From: RCIO01 sp040880025
Lineage (GTDB): Bacteria; Pseudomonadota; Alphaproteobacteria; Rhizobiales; Rhizobiaceae
DNA: 64,000 nt
Assembly: GCA_040880025.1 (NCBI GenBank)
Contig: JBBDJD010000009.1
Span: 1 to 64,000 of the forward strand
Direction of reading: 5' to 3'
The translations under genes and the position numbers were made by a program. Below the pieces are notes generated by a model, which was not told the origin of the DNA, did no database searches, and saw only the letters and a program-made list of their open reading frames with translations. Every line of letters starts with the position of its first letter. The stretch's first letter is position 1. Of this stretch, positions 17,620 to 25,760 are shown one piece after another.

Positions 17620-17735
17620 TACCTCTCCCCATCCTGAGCTTGTCGAAGGGGCGGGAGAGGACGGTTCGGCCCGGCGGGGCGAAGCCGAGGCGCTGGCCGT
17701 ACCCGGTGAGGGGGTAACCCTCCCCGCCATCTCCA
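17620..17735. repeat. Palindromic repeat inside the broken gene (element 1)
   Basis: Begins ACCTCTCCCCATCCTGAGC and contains GAGCTTGTCGAAGGG, a sequence I recall as a common bacterial intergenic repeat. The arms CTCTCCC and GGGAGAG pair, and a GGTGAGGGGGT box follows at about 17707. It separates block 1 from block 2 of the disrupted gene. Boundaries are approximate. Confidence 0.5.
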
Positions 17736-17815
17736 CCGCGCGGTGCTGCGCCTGCTGCGTCCGGCCGAAGCCGCCGCGCGGCGGCTGGTTATCGTCGCCG
17801 CCCGCGATGTCGTGC

Positions 17816-17935
17816 TCCATTCATCGCCCCCATGGGGGGTGTTGCCTCGCGTTAGCGAGGCGGTGAGGGGGTCAGCGAAGAAGCCGAAGGCCAGGCGCGA
17901 CGCACAGCGTCCCCACACTTTTGCCTCCCCCTCAC
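17816..17935. repeat. Palindromic repeat inside the broken gene (element 2)
   Basis: Contains several short dyads: CCCCCATGGGGGG (about 17827-17839), GCCTCGCGTTAGCGAGGC (about 17845-17862), and a GGTGAGGGGGT box that also occurs in element 1. It separates block 2 from block 3 of the disrupted gene. The exact ends cannot be fixed without other copies. Confidence 0.5.
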
Positions 17936-18365
17936 CGACCCGCTGCGGCGGATGCGCGGGCGACCGGCATCCGGCGCGGTTCCCCGCATCTCGGTCCCCG
18001 GCTACACAGTGCCGGTTCCGCTTCCCCTGCCGCCGGCGCCCGACGACGAGATCGCCGCCACGCGCCTTGCCTTGCGGCTTGCCCCGCTCGCCCGCGCGCT
18101 GGACGACCTGCCGCGCGAAGCCAAGCGTTTCGCCCGCTGGCGCGCGCGCAACCTCGCAGGCACGCAAAACAACGAACTCCGCAACGCGGGCACGCGGCAA
18201 GGAAACCCCGGCCGCCGTATCTGGCCCCTGCGTCTCGGCCGCCCGCCCGGTTCTCCCTCGAACCGCAGGCCCGCCCATGCGGTCCACCAGATACTGGAGG
18301 ACGTTCACGGCCTTGCCTTCTGGGTGCTGGAGGCCCCCGACACGTCATGAAATCCGCCAACCCCG

Positions 18366-18460
18366 TCATGGTCGGGCCCGTTACGACCATCTGCCGACCT
18401 GAAACTGTCGGCGCACCGTGGCAAGACTGCGCAGATGCCCGGCACAAGGCCGGGCATGAC
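18366..18460. repeat. Intergenic palindromic repeat upstream of guaA (element 3)
   Basis: Two hairpins lie between the broken gene and guaA: ATGGTCG/CGACCAT (18368-18390) and ATGCCCGGC-ACAAG-GCCGGGCAT (18435-18457, perfect 9-bp stem). The CATGCCCGG type is a familiar repeated hairpin in rhizobial and related genomes (from memory). It is not followed by a T-run and is not a typical terminator. Confidence 0.55.
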
Positions 18461-18548
18461 GGTCGCGCGCGCCGGGACACTGCAAAGCAGTGAAGACCCG
18501 GCCGAACGAGCCATTGCGCCGAATCGCGCTTTTCTCTACAGGCTCGCC

Positions 18549-20102
18549 ATGAGCAGCACAGACACAGTCCTCATCGTCGATTTCGGCAGCCAGGTCACCC
18601 AGCTGATTGCGCGCCGCGTGCGCGAGGCCGGCGTCCATTCCGAGATCGTTCCCTTCCAGAAAGCCGAGGAAGCCTTCGGCCGGGTGAAGCCTCGCGCCGT
18701 CATCCTGTCGGGCGGCCCCGCATCAACCGCCGACATCGGCAGCCCCCGGGCGCCGCAGATCGTTTTCGAATCCGGCGTTCCGGTTCTCGGCATCTGTTAC
18801 GGCCAGATGGCGATGTGCGTGCAGATGGGGGGCGTCGCCGAAAGTTCGGATCACCGCGAATTCGGCCGCGCCTTCGTCGAGATCGAGAAGGAATGCCCGC
18901 TCTTCGAGGGGCTGTGGGCGCCCGGCCAGCGGCATCAGGTCTGGATGAGCCACGGCGACCGCGTGGTCTCGCTGCCCGAAGGTTTCGAGGTCTTCGGCCG
19001 CTCCGACGGCGCGCCCTTCGCCGCGTTCGGCAATGTCGAGCGCAGGATGTACGGGCTGATGTTCCACCCGGAGGTCGTGCACACACCGGACGGGGCGCAG
19101 CTTCTAGCCAATTTCGTGCGCAACATCGCCGGTATCGAAGGCAACTGGACCATGGCCGCCTATCGCGACCGCGCGGTGGAGCAGATCCGCGAGCAGGTCG
19201 GCGACGGCAAGGTCATCTGCGCGCTGTCGGGCGGCGTGGATTCCTCGGTCGCGGCGCTGCTCATTCACGAGGCGGTCGGCTCGCAGCTCACCTGCATCCT
19301 CGTCGATCATGGCCTGATGCGGAAGAACGAGGCGACCGAAGTCGTCGCCATGTTCCGCGAGCATTACAACCTGTCGCTCATTCTGGTCGACGCGTCGGAC
19401 CGTTTCGTCTCCGCGCTCGAAGGCGAGCCCGATCCCGAAAAGAAGCGCAAGACCATTGGCCGGCTGTTCATCGAGCTGTTCGAGGAAGAAGCGAGAAAAC
19501 TCGGCGGCGCCGACTTCCTCGCCCAGGGCACGCTCTATCCCGATGTGATCGAGAGCGTCTCCTTCTCCGGCGGGCCGTCCGTCACCATCAAGTCGCACCA
19601 CAATGTCGGTGGCCTGCCCGAGCGCATGAACATGAAGCTGGTCGAGCCGCTGCGCGAACTGTTCAAGGATGAGGTGAGGGTGCTGGGCGCCGAGCTCGGC
19701 CTGCCCGACAGTTTCATCGGCCGCCATCCCTTCCCGGGTCCCGGCCTGGCGATCCGCTGCCCCGGCGGCATCACGCGCGAGAAGCTCGACATCCTGCGCG
19801 AGGCGGATGCGATCTATCTCGACGAGATCAGGAAGGCCGGCCTCTACGATGCGATCTGGCAGGCCTTCGCCGTGCTTCTTCCCGTTCAGACGGTCGGAGT
19901 GATGGGCGACGGGCGTACCTACGAATATGTCTGCGCGCTGCGCGCCGTCACCTCCGTCGACGGCATGACCGCCGACTTCTACCACTACGACATGGATTTC
20001 CTGGGCGCGGCCGCCACCCGCATCATCAACGAGGTGCAGGGCATCAACCGCGTGGTCTACGACGTGACGTCGAAACCCCCCGGCACGATCGAGTGGGAGT
20101 GA
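18549..20102 (+). CDS. guaA: GMP synthase (glutamine-hydrolysing)
   Basis: Converts XMP to GMP using glutamine and ATP. The 517-residue protein has an N-terminal glutamine amidotransferase domain (VLIVDFGSQVTQLIARRVRE; nucleophile Cys83 in VLGICYGQMA; MSHGDRV; His/Glu in MFHPEVVHTPDG). An ATP-pyrophosphatase domain follows with the PP-loop CALSGGVDSSVAALL, then the C-terminal dimerisation domain (FLGAAATRIINEV). It ends in PPGTIEWE, as GMP synthases do. ATG 18549 gives the standard N-terminus; the open sequence upstream is repeat DNA. Confidence 0.96.
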   Translation: MSSTDTVLIVDFGSQVTQLIARRVREAGVHSEIVPFQKAEEAFGRVKPRAVILSGGPASTADIGSPRAPQIVFESGVPVLGICYGQMAMCVQMGGVAESSDHREFGRAFVEIEKECPLFEGLWAPGQRHQVWMSHGDRVVSLPEGFEVFGRSDGAPFAAFGNVERRMYGLMFHPEVVHTPDGAQLLANFVRNIAGIEGNWTMAAYRDRAVEQIREQVGDGKVICALSGGVDSSVAALLIHEAVGSQLTCILVDHGLMRKNEATEVVAMFREHYNLSLILVDASDRFVSALEGEPDPEKKRKTIGRLFIELFEEEARKLGGADFLAQGTLYPDVIESVSFSGGPSVTIKSHHNVGGLPERMNMKLVEPLRELFKDEVRVLGAELGLPDSFIGRHPFPGPGLAIRCPGGITREKLDILREADAIYLDEIRKAGLYDAIWQAFAVLLPVQTVGVMGDGRTYEYVCALRAVTSVDGMTADFYHYDMDFLGAAATRIINEVQGINRVVYDVTSKPPGTIEWE

Positions 20103-20156
20103 GGCCCGGCGAACGATTTTCCGGTTGGGGCGGGCGTTTCCGGCAAGGCGGTTCCA

Positions 20157-21860
20157 TCAGTTCCTGTCCGAAAGCTCCACCCGCACATCGAGGAATGCCT
20201 GCCGGCGCTCGTTCCTGATGACCCCGACGGCGCGTTCGAGCGCGGCCGGCAGGTCGTCGCCATGCGCGACCCTTTCCACATGAGCGCGGTGCGCGGCTGC
20301 GATCATGCAATAGTCCGGAGCCGGCTCGAGGGAGGTGAGGGGAATCGTGTTGGCCTTCGCGGCGGCACCGTCGGGATAGCTGCTGATCACCGATCGCCGC
20401 ACCGCATTCCACATTCCGTTGTTCTTGATGATTGTCAGGACCGGCAGGGCCAGCGCCTCGGCGATCTGGTGGCAGGCCGTTGGATTGGCGAACATGTAGG
20501 AGCCGTCGCCAATGCAGGCGATGACCAGCCGCTCGCGGTCGGCGAGTTGCGCGCCCAGCGCGGCGGGCAAAGCCCAACCCAAACCGCCGGAGTGGGGATT
20601 GGTGAAGACGCGGTTGGCGCCCGTGACGCGCATCGCGCCCGCTACGACGCCAAGTTCGCCGAAGACGACGGCGCGTTCATCCATCACGTCGGAAATGCAT
20701 CGGCTCAGCCATTCGGCGCTCATCGGATCGGCGCGCCCCTGCATGGCGAGTTTCTCGGCCGCGGCGACGCGCGCGCTTGACTGGCGTTCGATCTCCGCGC
20801 GCCGCGCGCCGATCTGTGGATCCGGTTCGCCCATCGCGCTGGAAATGGCCGCGACACCGGCTGCCGGATCGGTAGTGATCGAGAGGTCGGCCTGATAGCC
20901 GCGAATTGGCATCCTCTGGAAATTGGGATCGGCGCCGATGTGGATGATCCTCGTCTCGTCGTCCGGGCGGTGCAGCGATTCCATCCACGGTACGCCACTG
21001 TCGACCACGAGCACGACGTCTGCTTCCGCAAGAGGCGCCTTGACGTCGTAGCCGAGGAACATCGGATGGTCCGAGGCCATCACGTTGCGGATCGAGAACG
21101 GTTCCACGACCGGCATGGCGTGAGCGATGGCGAGTTCGGCGAGTGCTCGCGCAATGCGGCCGTCGGGGTCGCCGCGCTGGCATATGATGAGGGGGTTCTT
21201 CGCCTGCTTCAGCCAATCCGCCGCCTGCTCGATCGCGGCGGGATCAGGGTGCGGCGCGGAGGCTGCGACAAGTCGCCCGGCAGGCCGTGCCGCCTTGTCG
21301 GCGACCGTCTCCATCAGCGGTTCGCGCGGCAGGCTGACATAGACCGGGCCGCGCGGCTCGCTCATCGCGAGGCTGGTTGCGCGCAGGGCGAGCATCTCTC
21401 CCTGCTCGGGATACCGCAGTTCGTAATTGAACTTGGTCAGGTCGCGCACCAGTGACGCCTGGTCGTACATCTCCTGCCCGTACTGGATCGGCGTGACTCT
21501 GCTTCCCCCGCGTCCGCTTTCGGTGATCGGCGTGCGCCCGGACATCACTATGACGGGGATATTGTCACTCGCGGCATTGATGACACCCATCGCGGCGTTG
21601 GCCAGACCGACATTGACGTGGACCATCACCGCCTGCGGCCGGCCGGTGACGAGATAATAGCCGTGCGCCATGGCGACCGCGGCGGTCTCGTGCGGGATCG
21701 TTACCGGCTCGGGAACGGCGTTTTCCGGCAGTTGCGCCAGCGCCTCGATGATGGGTGGAAAGTCGGTGCCCGCATTGGCGAACAGATAGTCGATGCCGCT
21801 GCGCTTCAGGCCCAGCAGTACCGATTCGGCGCCGTTCGCCGGCTCCGGCGTCTTCTCCAT
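20157..21860 (-). CDS. Thiamine pyrophosphate-requiring enzyme (2-oxo acid decarboxylase / acetolactate synthase-like)
   Basis: TPP-dependent enzyme of 567 residues with the three-domain build of the acetolactate synthase/benzoylformate decarboxylase superfamily. The PYR domain has IPHETAAVAMAHGYYLVTG, with the Glu that activates TPP. The PP domain has CIGDGSYMFANPTACHQIAE and IIKNNGMWNAVRR, which form the GDG-N magnesium/TPP motif. ATG 21860 has a GGAGGAGC ribosome site; the in-frame stretch upstream is promoter DNA. It is divergent from the TAXI-TRAP genes and borders an aromatic catabolic cluster, so decarboxylation of an aromatic 2-oxo acid is plausible but unproven. It converges with guaA, with 54 bases between stops. 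Confidence 0.8.
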   Translation of the reverse strand: MEKTPEPANGAESVLLGLKRSGIDYLFANAGTDFPPIIEALAQLPENAVPEPVTIPHETAAVAMAHGYYLVTGRPQAVMVHVNVGLANAAMGVINAASDNIPVIVMSGRTPITESGRGGSRVTPIQYGQEMYDQASLVRDLTKFNYELRYPEQGEMLALRATSLAMSEPRGPVYVSLPREPLMETVADKAARPAGRLVAASAPHPDPAAIEQAADWLKQAKNPLIICQRGDPDGRIARALAELAIAHAMPVVEPFSIRNVMASDHPMFLGYDVKAPLAEADVVLVVDSGVPWMESLHRPDDETRIIHIGADPNFQRMPIRGYQADLSITTDPAAGVAAISSAMGEPDPQIGARRAEIERQSSARVAAAEKLAMQGRADPMSAEWLSRCISDVMDERAVVFGELGVVAGAMRVTGANRVFTNPHSGGLGWALPAALGAQLADRERLVIACIGDGSYMFANPTACHQIAEALALPVLTIIKNNGMWNAVRRSVISSYPDGAAAKANTIPLTSLEPAPDYCMIAAAHRAHVERVAHGDDLPAALERAVGVIRNERRQAFLDVRVELSDRN

Positions 21861-21918
21861 TGCTCCTCCGTGCGCCTCCCGCCTCGATGGAACGAATTTG
21901 GGGCGCCTGACCAAATAG

Positions 21919-21978
21919 TGCTTGTCAAACGAGCGATGGCAAGCAAAAGTTACAAAAATCTCATTTTGTGAGATTTTT
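21919..21978. promoter_or_regulatory. Two dyads between the TPP gene and the TAXI gene
   Basis: Dyad 1 is TGCTTG-N15-CAAGCA (21919-21945). Dyad 2 is a perfect 10-bp inverted repeat AAAAATCTCA-TTTTG-TGAGATTTTT (21954-21978). Both lie in the 165-base divergent intergenic region, dyad 2 ending 47 bases before the TAXI start. AT content is far above the surroundings. They are candidate operators for the IclR-type regulator encoded at 24927. A symmetric A/T-flanked stem could also act as a two-way terminator, but its place between divergent starts argues for control. Confidence 0.55.
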
Positions 21979-22025
21979 GGTCGGTTGTCCCGTTCGGGCC
22001 GGCCGCACACAGGGAGGAGAAAACC

Positions 22026-22976
22026 ATGCGCAATCTCATTGCGTCGGCAGCATTCGCACTGGGCCTGGCTATATCCGGCACGGCCTCGGCGCAGACTGTC
22101 GGCATCGCCACGTCCAATCCCGGCTCACTGTTCCACAATATCGGAACCGCGGTCGCCAACGCTGCCAACGCCGGCGGCGTCAACGCCACGATCCAGCCGG
22201 CCACCAGCCCCAACCAGTACCTGCCCTTCGTCAATTCGGGCGGCATCGAATTTGGCGTCGCCAATCTGCAGGAGGTCGATTACGGTCTCACCGGCGATGC
22301 GTGGTGGAACGGGGTCGCGAACCCGAACATCCGTGTCGTCGCTCACCTCATGCCGCTGGTCGAAGCGATCTTCGTGCGCGCCGACAGCGACATCATGTCG
22401 GTCGGCGATCTGAAGGGCAAGCCGATGACCGACGGCTATACCGCCCAGAACACCATCCTGCCGCAGCTTGCTGCCTTCTACGCCACCGCCGGCATGACCC
22501 GCGACGATGTCGAGAAGGTCTCGGTAGCATCGGTCGTTGCCGGAGCCGATGCCTTCATGGCCGGCGACACGGTGGGCTTCATCTTCGCCCATGGCGCCGG
22601 CAAGGTGCGTGAGGCGGACGCCGCCGTGGGCGGCCTGCGCGCGCTCGGCGTCGGCGACGACGGCGACGCCGCGCTCGCCGCGGCGAAGGAGCATTGGCCG
22701 ACGGCCTTCTTCACCACCCTGCCGGCCGGCTCCATGCCGGGCGTGCTGGAAGACACCGTCTACATTGCCTTCCCGCAGGTCGTGTTCACGCACGCCGATG
22801 TGCCTGATGAAATCGTCTACGCGCTGACCAAGGCGATGTACGAGCATGCCGATGTCATGGCCGAGACCTTCCCGCCGTTCCGGGCCTTCAAGCCCGGGGA
22901 TATGAAGGGAGATCCCGGGAGCGCCGAATACCACCCCGGCGCGCTCAAATTCTTCGAGGAAGTTGGCCTGAACTGA
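22026..22976 (+). CDS. TAXI-family TRAP transporter solute-binding protein
   Basis: Periplasmic receptor of a TRAP uptake system. The signal peptide is MRNLIASAAFALGLAISGTASA. The mature domain contains TVGIATSNPGSLFHNIGTAV and NQYLPFVNSGGIEFGVANLQ, the TAXI-type N-terminal lobe that contacts ligand. MTDGYTAQNTILPQLAAF and PGVLEDTVYIAFPQVVF follow. ATG 22026 follows GGAGGAGAAAACC. The permease gene begins 10 bases after the stop. The ligand is unknown; the neighbouring catabolic genes suggest an aromatic or 2-oxo carboxylate. Confidence 0.87.
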   Translation: MRNLIASAAFALGLAISGTASAQTVGIATSNPGSLFHNIGTAVANAANAGGVNATIQPATSPNQYLPFVNSGGIEFGVANLQEVDYGLTGDAWWNGVANPNIRVVAHLMPLVEAIFVRADSDIMSVGDLKGKPMTDGYTAQNTILPQLAAFYATAGMTRDDVEKVSVASVVAGADAFMAGDTVGFIFAHGAGKVREADAAVGGLRALGVGDDGDAALAAAKEHWPTAFFTTLPAGSMPGVLEDTVYIAFPQVVFTHADVPDEIVYALTKAMYEHADVMAETFPPFRAFKPGDMKGDPGSAEYHPGALKFFEEVGLN

Positions 22977-22986
22977 GGCAAATCCC

Positions 22987-24930
22987 GTGCAGGACGAGAC
23001 AAGAGGAGAGGCCGTTCGCGGCCTCTCCGCCGCCTTCTGGCTCCCGGTAGCGAACACGCTGGCGTTTCTGGTCACCGCGACCGCGGTGTGCTGGGCGATG
23101 TCGGTTCAGCGCTATGTGGGGCTCGACGTTTACCCGCAACAGTTCTTTGCCGTGATCCTGGCGCTTGTCCTGCCTCTGGCCTACCTCACACTGCCGGCCA
23201 GCCGCGGCGCGATGCGCGATCGCGTGCCCTGGTATGATGTGGCGCTTGCGCTCGCCGGGTTCGCGACCGTTATCTATGTCGCGGTCGGATATCCGGTGCT
23301 TGTCCTGCAGATATTCGCCCGGCCGATCGAGGTCTGGCTGCCAGGCCTTGTCATTACGTTGCTGACGCTCGAGGCGCTGCGCCGCGCCACCGGCTGGGCG
23401 CTGGTCATCATCATCGGCGTCTTCCTGCTTTACGCGCTGTTCGGCGATGTCATCCCTGGCCGCCTGCAGGGGCGCACCCAGAACTGGCAGCTCCTGGCAG
23501 GCTACATGGCGCTCGATTCCAACGGCATGCTCGGTCTGCCGATCTCGGTCGCCGCGACCATCGTCATCGGCTTCATCCTGTTCGGAACCTTGCTCGGCAT
23601 CACCGGCGGGTCGCGCTTCTTCACCGACGCGGCGATGATCGGCATGGGCCGCTTCCGCGGCGGCTCCATGAAGATCGCGGTGCTGGCTTCGGGCCTGTTC
23701 GGCTCGATTTCGGGCTCGGCGGTGGCCAATGTCGTCGGAACCGGCGTGGTCACCATTCCGATGATCAAGCGAGACGGTTATCCCGGCCACAAGGCTGCGG
23801 CCATCGAGGCGGTCGCCTCCACCGGCGGCCAGCTCATGCCGCCCGTCATGGGCGCGTCCGCGTTCCTGATGGCGGAATTTCTGGCGGTTCCGTACTCGTC
23901 CATCGTGATTGCCGCGCTCGTGCCGGCGATCCTCTATTACGTCGCGCTTTTCATCCAGGCTGACCTCGAGGCGGCGAAGCTCGGCATACGCGCCGTTCCG
24001 AAGTCCGAAATCCCTGCAGGCCGCACCGTGGCACCCGGCGTGCACTTCGCGCTGGCTTTTGCCGTGCTGATCTATCTACTGTTCTGGAAGAACTATCAGC
24101 CGGAACGCGCCGCGTTGATTTCGGCGGTGGTACTTGTCGCAACCTCGCTGCTCATCGGTTATCGCGGTGAGCGCCCGACGATCCGGCGCCTCGTCGGCTC
24201 GATGTCCCGCTGCGGCCACGGCGTGGTCGAGATTATCCTAATCTCCGCCGCCTCCGGGCTGGTCATCGGCGTGCTCAACGTGACGGGGCTGAGCTTCAAT
24301 CTGACCTATTTGCTTGTCCAGATCGGCGGCGGCAGCGCCATCGTGCTCCTGGTGCTGTCGGCGATCGTCTGCATCATCCTCGGTATGGGCTTGCCGACGC
24401 TCGGCGTGTATGTGCTGCTGGCCGCGCTCGTGGCGCCGGCGTTGATTCAGGTCGGCATCGATCCCATCGGCGCGCATCTTTACGTGCTCTATTTCGGGAT
24501 GATGTCGATGATCACGCCTCCGATCGCCCTTGCCGCCTTCGCCGCCGCTTCCATCGCTCGAGCTCCCGCCATGGCGACCGGCTGGGCCGCGATGAAATTT
24601 GGCTGGGCGGCCTATGTCATTCCGCTGCTGTTCGTCTTTTCTCCGACGCTGATCCTCAAGGGCGAAACGCCCGATATCGTCGTCGCGGTGGTTACGGCGG
24701 CGGTCGGCGTCTGGTTGGTGTCGAGCGCCATTGCCGGCTTCTTCTCCGGACCGTTGAGCCGCCCGATGCGCGCGTTGTTTGCCACAGCCGGCCTGTTGGC
24801 GCTGATTCCCGCCGGAGCGTTTTCCGGCGCGGTCGTCAGCGACCTCGTCGGCGTCGCCGGCGGCGTCGTGCTGATGGTGGCGGATGTCGTGCGCAATCGT
24901 CGCGCCGCGGCAAGGAGCGCGGAGGCATGA
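22987..24930 (+). CDS. TRAP transporter fused permease (TAXI type)
   Basis: Sodium-dependent secondary permease of 647 residues in which the small (DctQ-like) and large (DctM-like) subunits are fused, as usual for TAXI systems. About four N-terminal helices are followed by the DctM core with GLFGSISGSAVANVVGTGVV, ASTGGQLMPPVMGASAFLMA and ILGMGLPTLGVYVLLAALVA. The start GTG 22987 is close behind the binding-protein gene. The 3' end overlaps the IclR gene by four bases (ATGA). Confidence 0.9.
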   Translation: MQDETRGEAVRGLSAAFWLPVANTLAFLVTATAVCWAMSVQRYVGLDVYPQQFFAVILALVLPLAYLTLPASRGAMRDRVPWYDVALALAGFATVIYVAVGYPVLVLQIFARPIEVWLPGLVITLLTLEALRRATGWALVIIIGVFLLYALFGDVIPGRLQGRTQNWQLLAGYMALDSNGMLGLPISVAATIVIGFILFGTLLGITGGSRFFTDAAMIGMGRFRGGSMKIAVLASGLFGSISGSAVANVVGTGVVTIPMIKRDGYPGHKAAAIEAVASTGGQLMPPVMGASAFLMAEFLAVPYSSIVIAALVPAILYYVALFIQADLEAAKLGIRAVPKSEIPAGRTVAPGVHFALAFAVLIYLLFWKNYQPERAALISAVVLVATSLLIGYRGERPTIRRLVGSMSRCGHGVVEIILISAASGLVIGVLNVTGLSFNLTYLLVQIGGGSAIVLLVLSAIVCIILGMGLPTLGVYVLLAALVAPALIQVGIDPIGAHLYVLYFGMMSMITPPIALAAFAAASIARAPAMATGWAAMKFGWAAYVIPLLFVFSPTLILKGETPDIVVAVVTAAVGVWLVSSAIAGFFSGPLSRPMRALFATAGLLALIPAGAFSGAVVSDLVGVAGGVVLMVADVVRNRRAAARSAEA

Positions 24931-25760
24931 GCAGCCAGACGGGCAGCGGCGAGCGGCTTCTGGCGATCCTCGACATATTTAGCGAGGAGCGGCTGGAATG
25001 GACCACCGAGGAGATGCAGGCGGCGCTCGGCTATTCGCGCCCCACGCTCTACCGCTATCTGAAACGGCTGAGGGAGGCGGGCTTCATCACGTCGCTTCCG
25101 GGCCGCGGTTTCACGCTCGGACCGCGCGTGGTCGAACTCGACTTCCTCATGCGCAAATCCGATCCGCTGGTCTCCACCGGCGAGAAACACCTCCATTTCC
25201 TCAGCGGCCGATATCCCTGTTCAGCCTTTCTGGTGCGCTGGTACGGCAACAGGCTGCTTTGCGTGTCGTCGACCTGTTCGATACCCAATCCGCGCTCCAG
25301 CTATCCGCGCGGCCGTCCAATGCCGCTGGCCCGCGGCGCCATTTCCCGGGCCATTCTGGCCAATCTGCCGCGCCGGCAGCAGGAACCGCTGATCGAGGCC
25401 AATCTCGAAGCCTTCGCGGAAATCGGTCTGGGCACCACGGTCGATGCGGTAATCGACAGCCTGCGAAAAACCCGCCGCGACGGCTGCGCGGTCGCGCATG
25501 GCGAAGTAACGCCAGGCGTGGTCGGTACGGCGGCCCCGATATTCGACGCCGGCCGCTCGGCGATCGCTGTGCTGTGCGTGACTGTGGCCGAAACCGACGT
25601 GGCCGATGATCGGCTTCCCGATATTGCACGTGACGTGACCCGCGCCGCCGACGCCATCAGCGCCGAACTTGCCGAGCGCCGTTTCGACAATGCGGAATGG
25701 GCCGCGCACGACATCGAATCGGAGAGTGCGAGCCTCTCAGCACATGGAGCAGACGCATGA
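24927..25760 (+). CDS. IclR-family transcriptional regulator
   Basis: Regulator of 277 residues. The N-terminal winged HTH has LLAILDIFSEERLEWTTEEM and ALGYSRPTLYRYLKRLREAG, then the wing SLPGRGFTLGPRVVEL. The C-terminal IclR effector domain has MPLARGAISRAILANLP and a ligand pocket region DGCAVAHGEVTPGVVGTAAP. It is embedded in the operon (four-base overlaps on both sides), so it is co-expressed with the transporter and enzymes it presumably controls. Candidate sites are the dyads at 21919-21978. The inducer is presumably the pathway substrate. Confidence 0.87.
   Translation: MSSQTGSGERLLAILDIFSEERLEWTTEEMQAALGYSRPTLYRYLKRLREAGFITSLPGRGFTLGPRVVELDFLMRKSDPLVSTGEKHLHFLSGRYPCSAFLVRWYGNRLLCVSSTCSIPNPRSSYPRGRPMPLARGAISRAILANLPRRQQEPLIEANLEAFAEIGLGTTVDAVIDSLRKTRRDGCAVAHGEVTPGVVGTAAPIFDAGRSAIAVLCVTVAETDVADDRLPDIARDVTRAADAISAELAERRFDNAEWAAHDIESESASLSAHGADA

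Larger units (their letters stand above)
17531..18350 (+). pseudogene. Broken gene of the MDWN family, interrupted by palindromic repeats
   Basis: Gene fragments in three successive frames match the intact paralogue at 56810-57256. Block 1, starting ATG 17531 (GGAGG upstream), reads MDWNAAIERHREALKRILAA. Block 2, shifted by two bases from about 17735, reads VLRLLRPAEAAARRLVIVAA. Block 3, shifted again from about 17935, reads DPLRRMRGRPASGAVPRISV, then LRLAPLARALDDLPREAKRF, and ends WVLEAPDTS at 18350. The paralogue shows the same order (MDWNRAIEEERAALMRI, ILRPAEAVARDFVAGG, MRLAASLRALARQL). The junctions are filled by palindromic-repeat sequence (17620-17735, 17816-17935). Function of the family is unknown. 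A sequencing error cannot be excluded for one shift but is unlikely for both. Confidence 0.65.

Noticed and set aside
18435..18548. N-terminal extension of GuaA
   Set aside because: The in-frame upstream sequence is part of a palindromic repeat and does not match GMP synthases; ATG 18549 gives the standard start.
21954..21978. Rho-independent terminator reading of the 10-bp dyad
   Set aside because: It lies between two divergent start codons, so neither gene would need a terminator there, and the stem is AT-rich; an operator is more likely.
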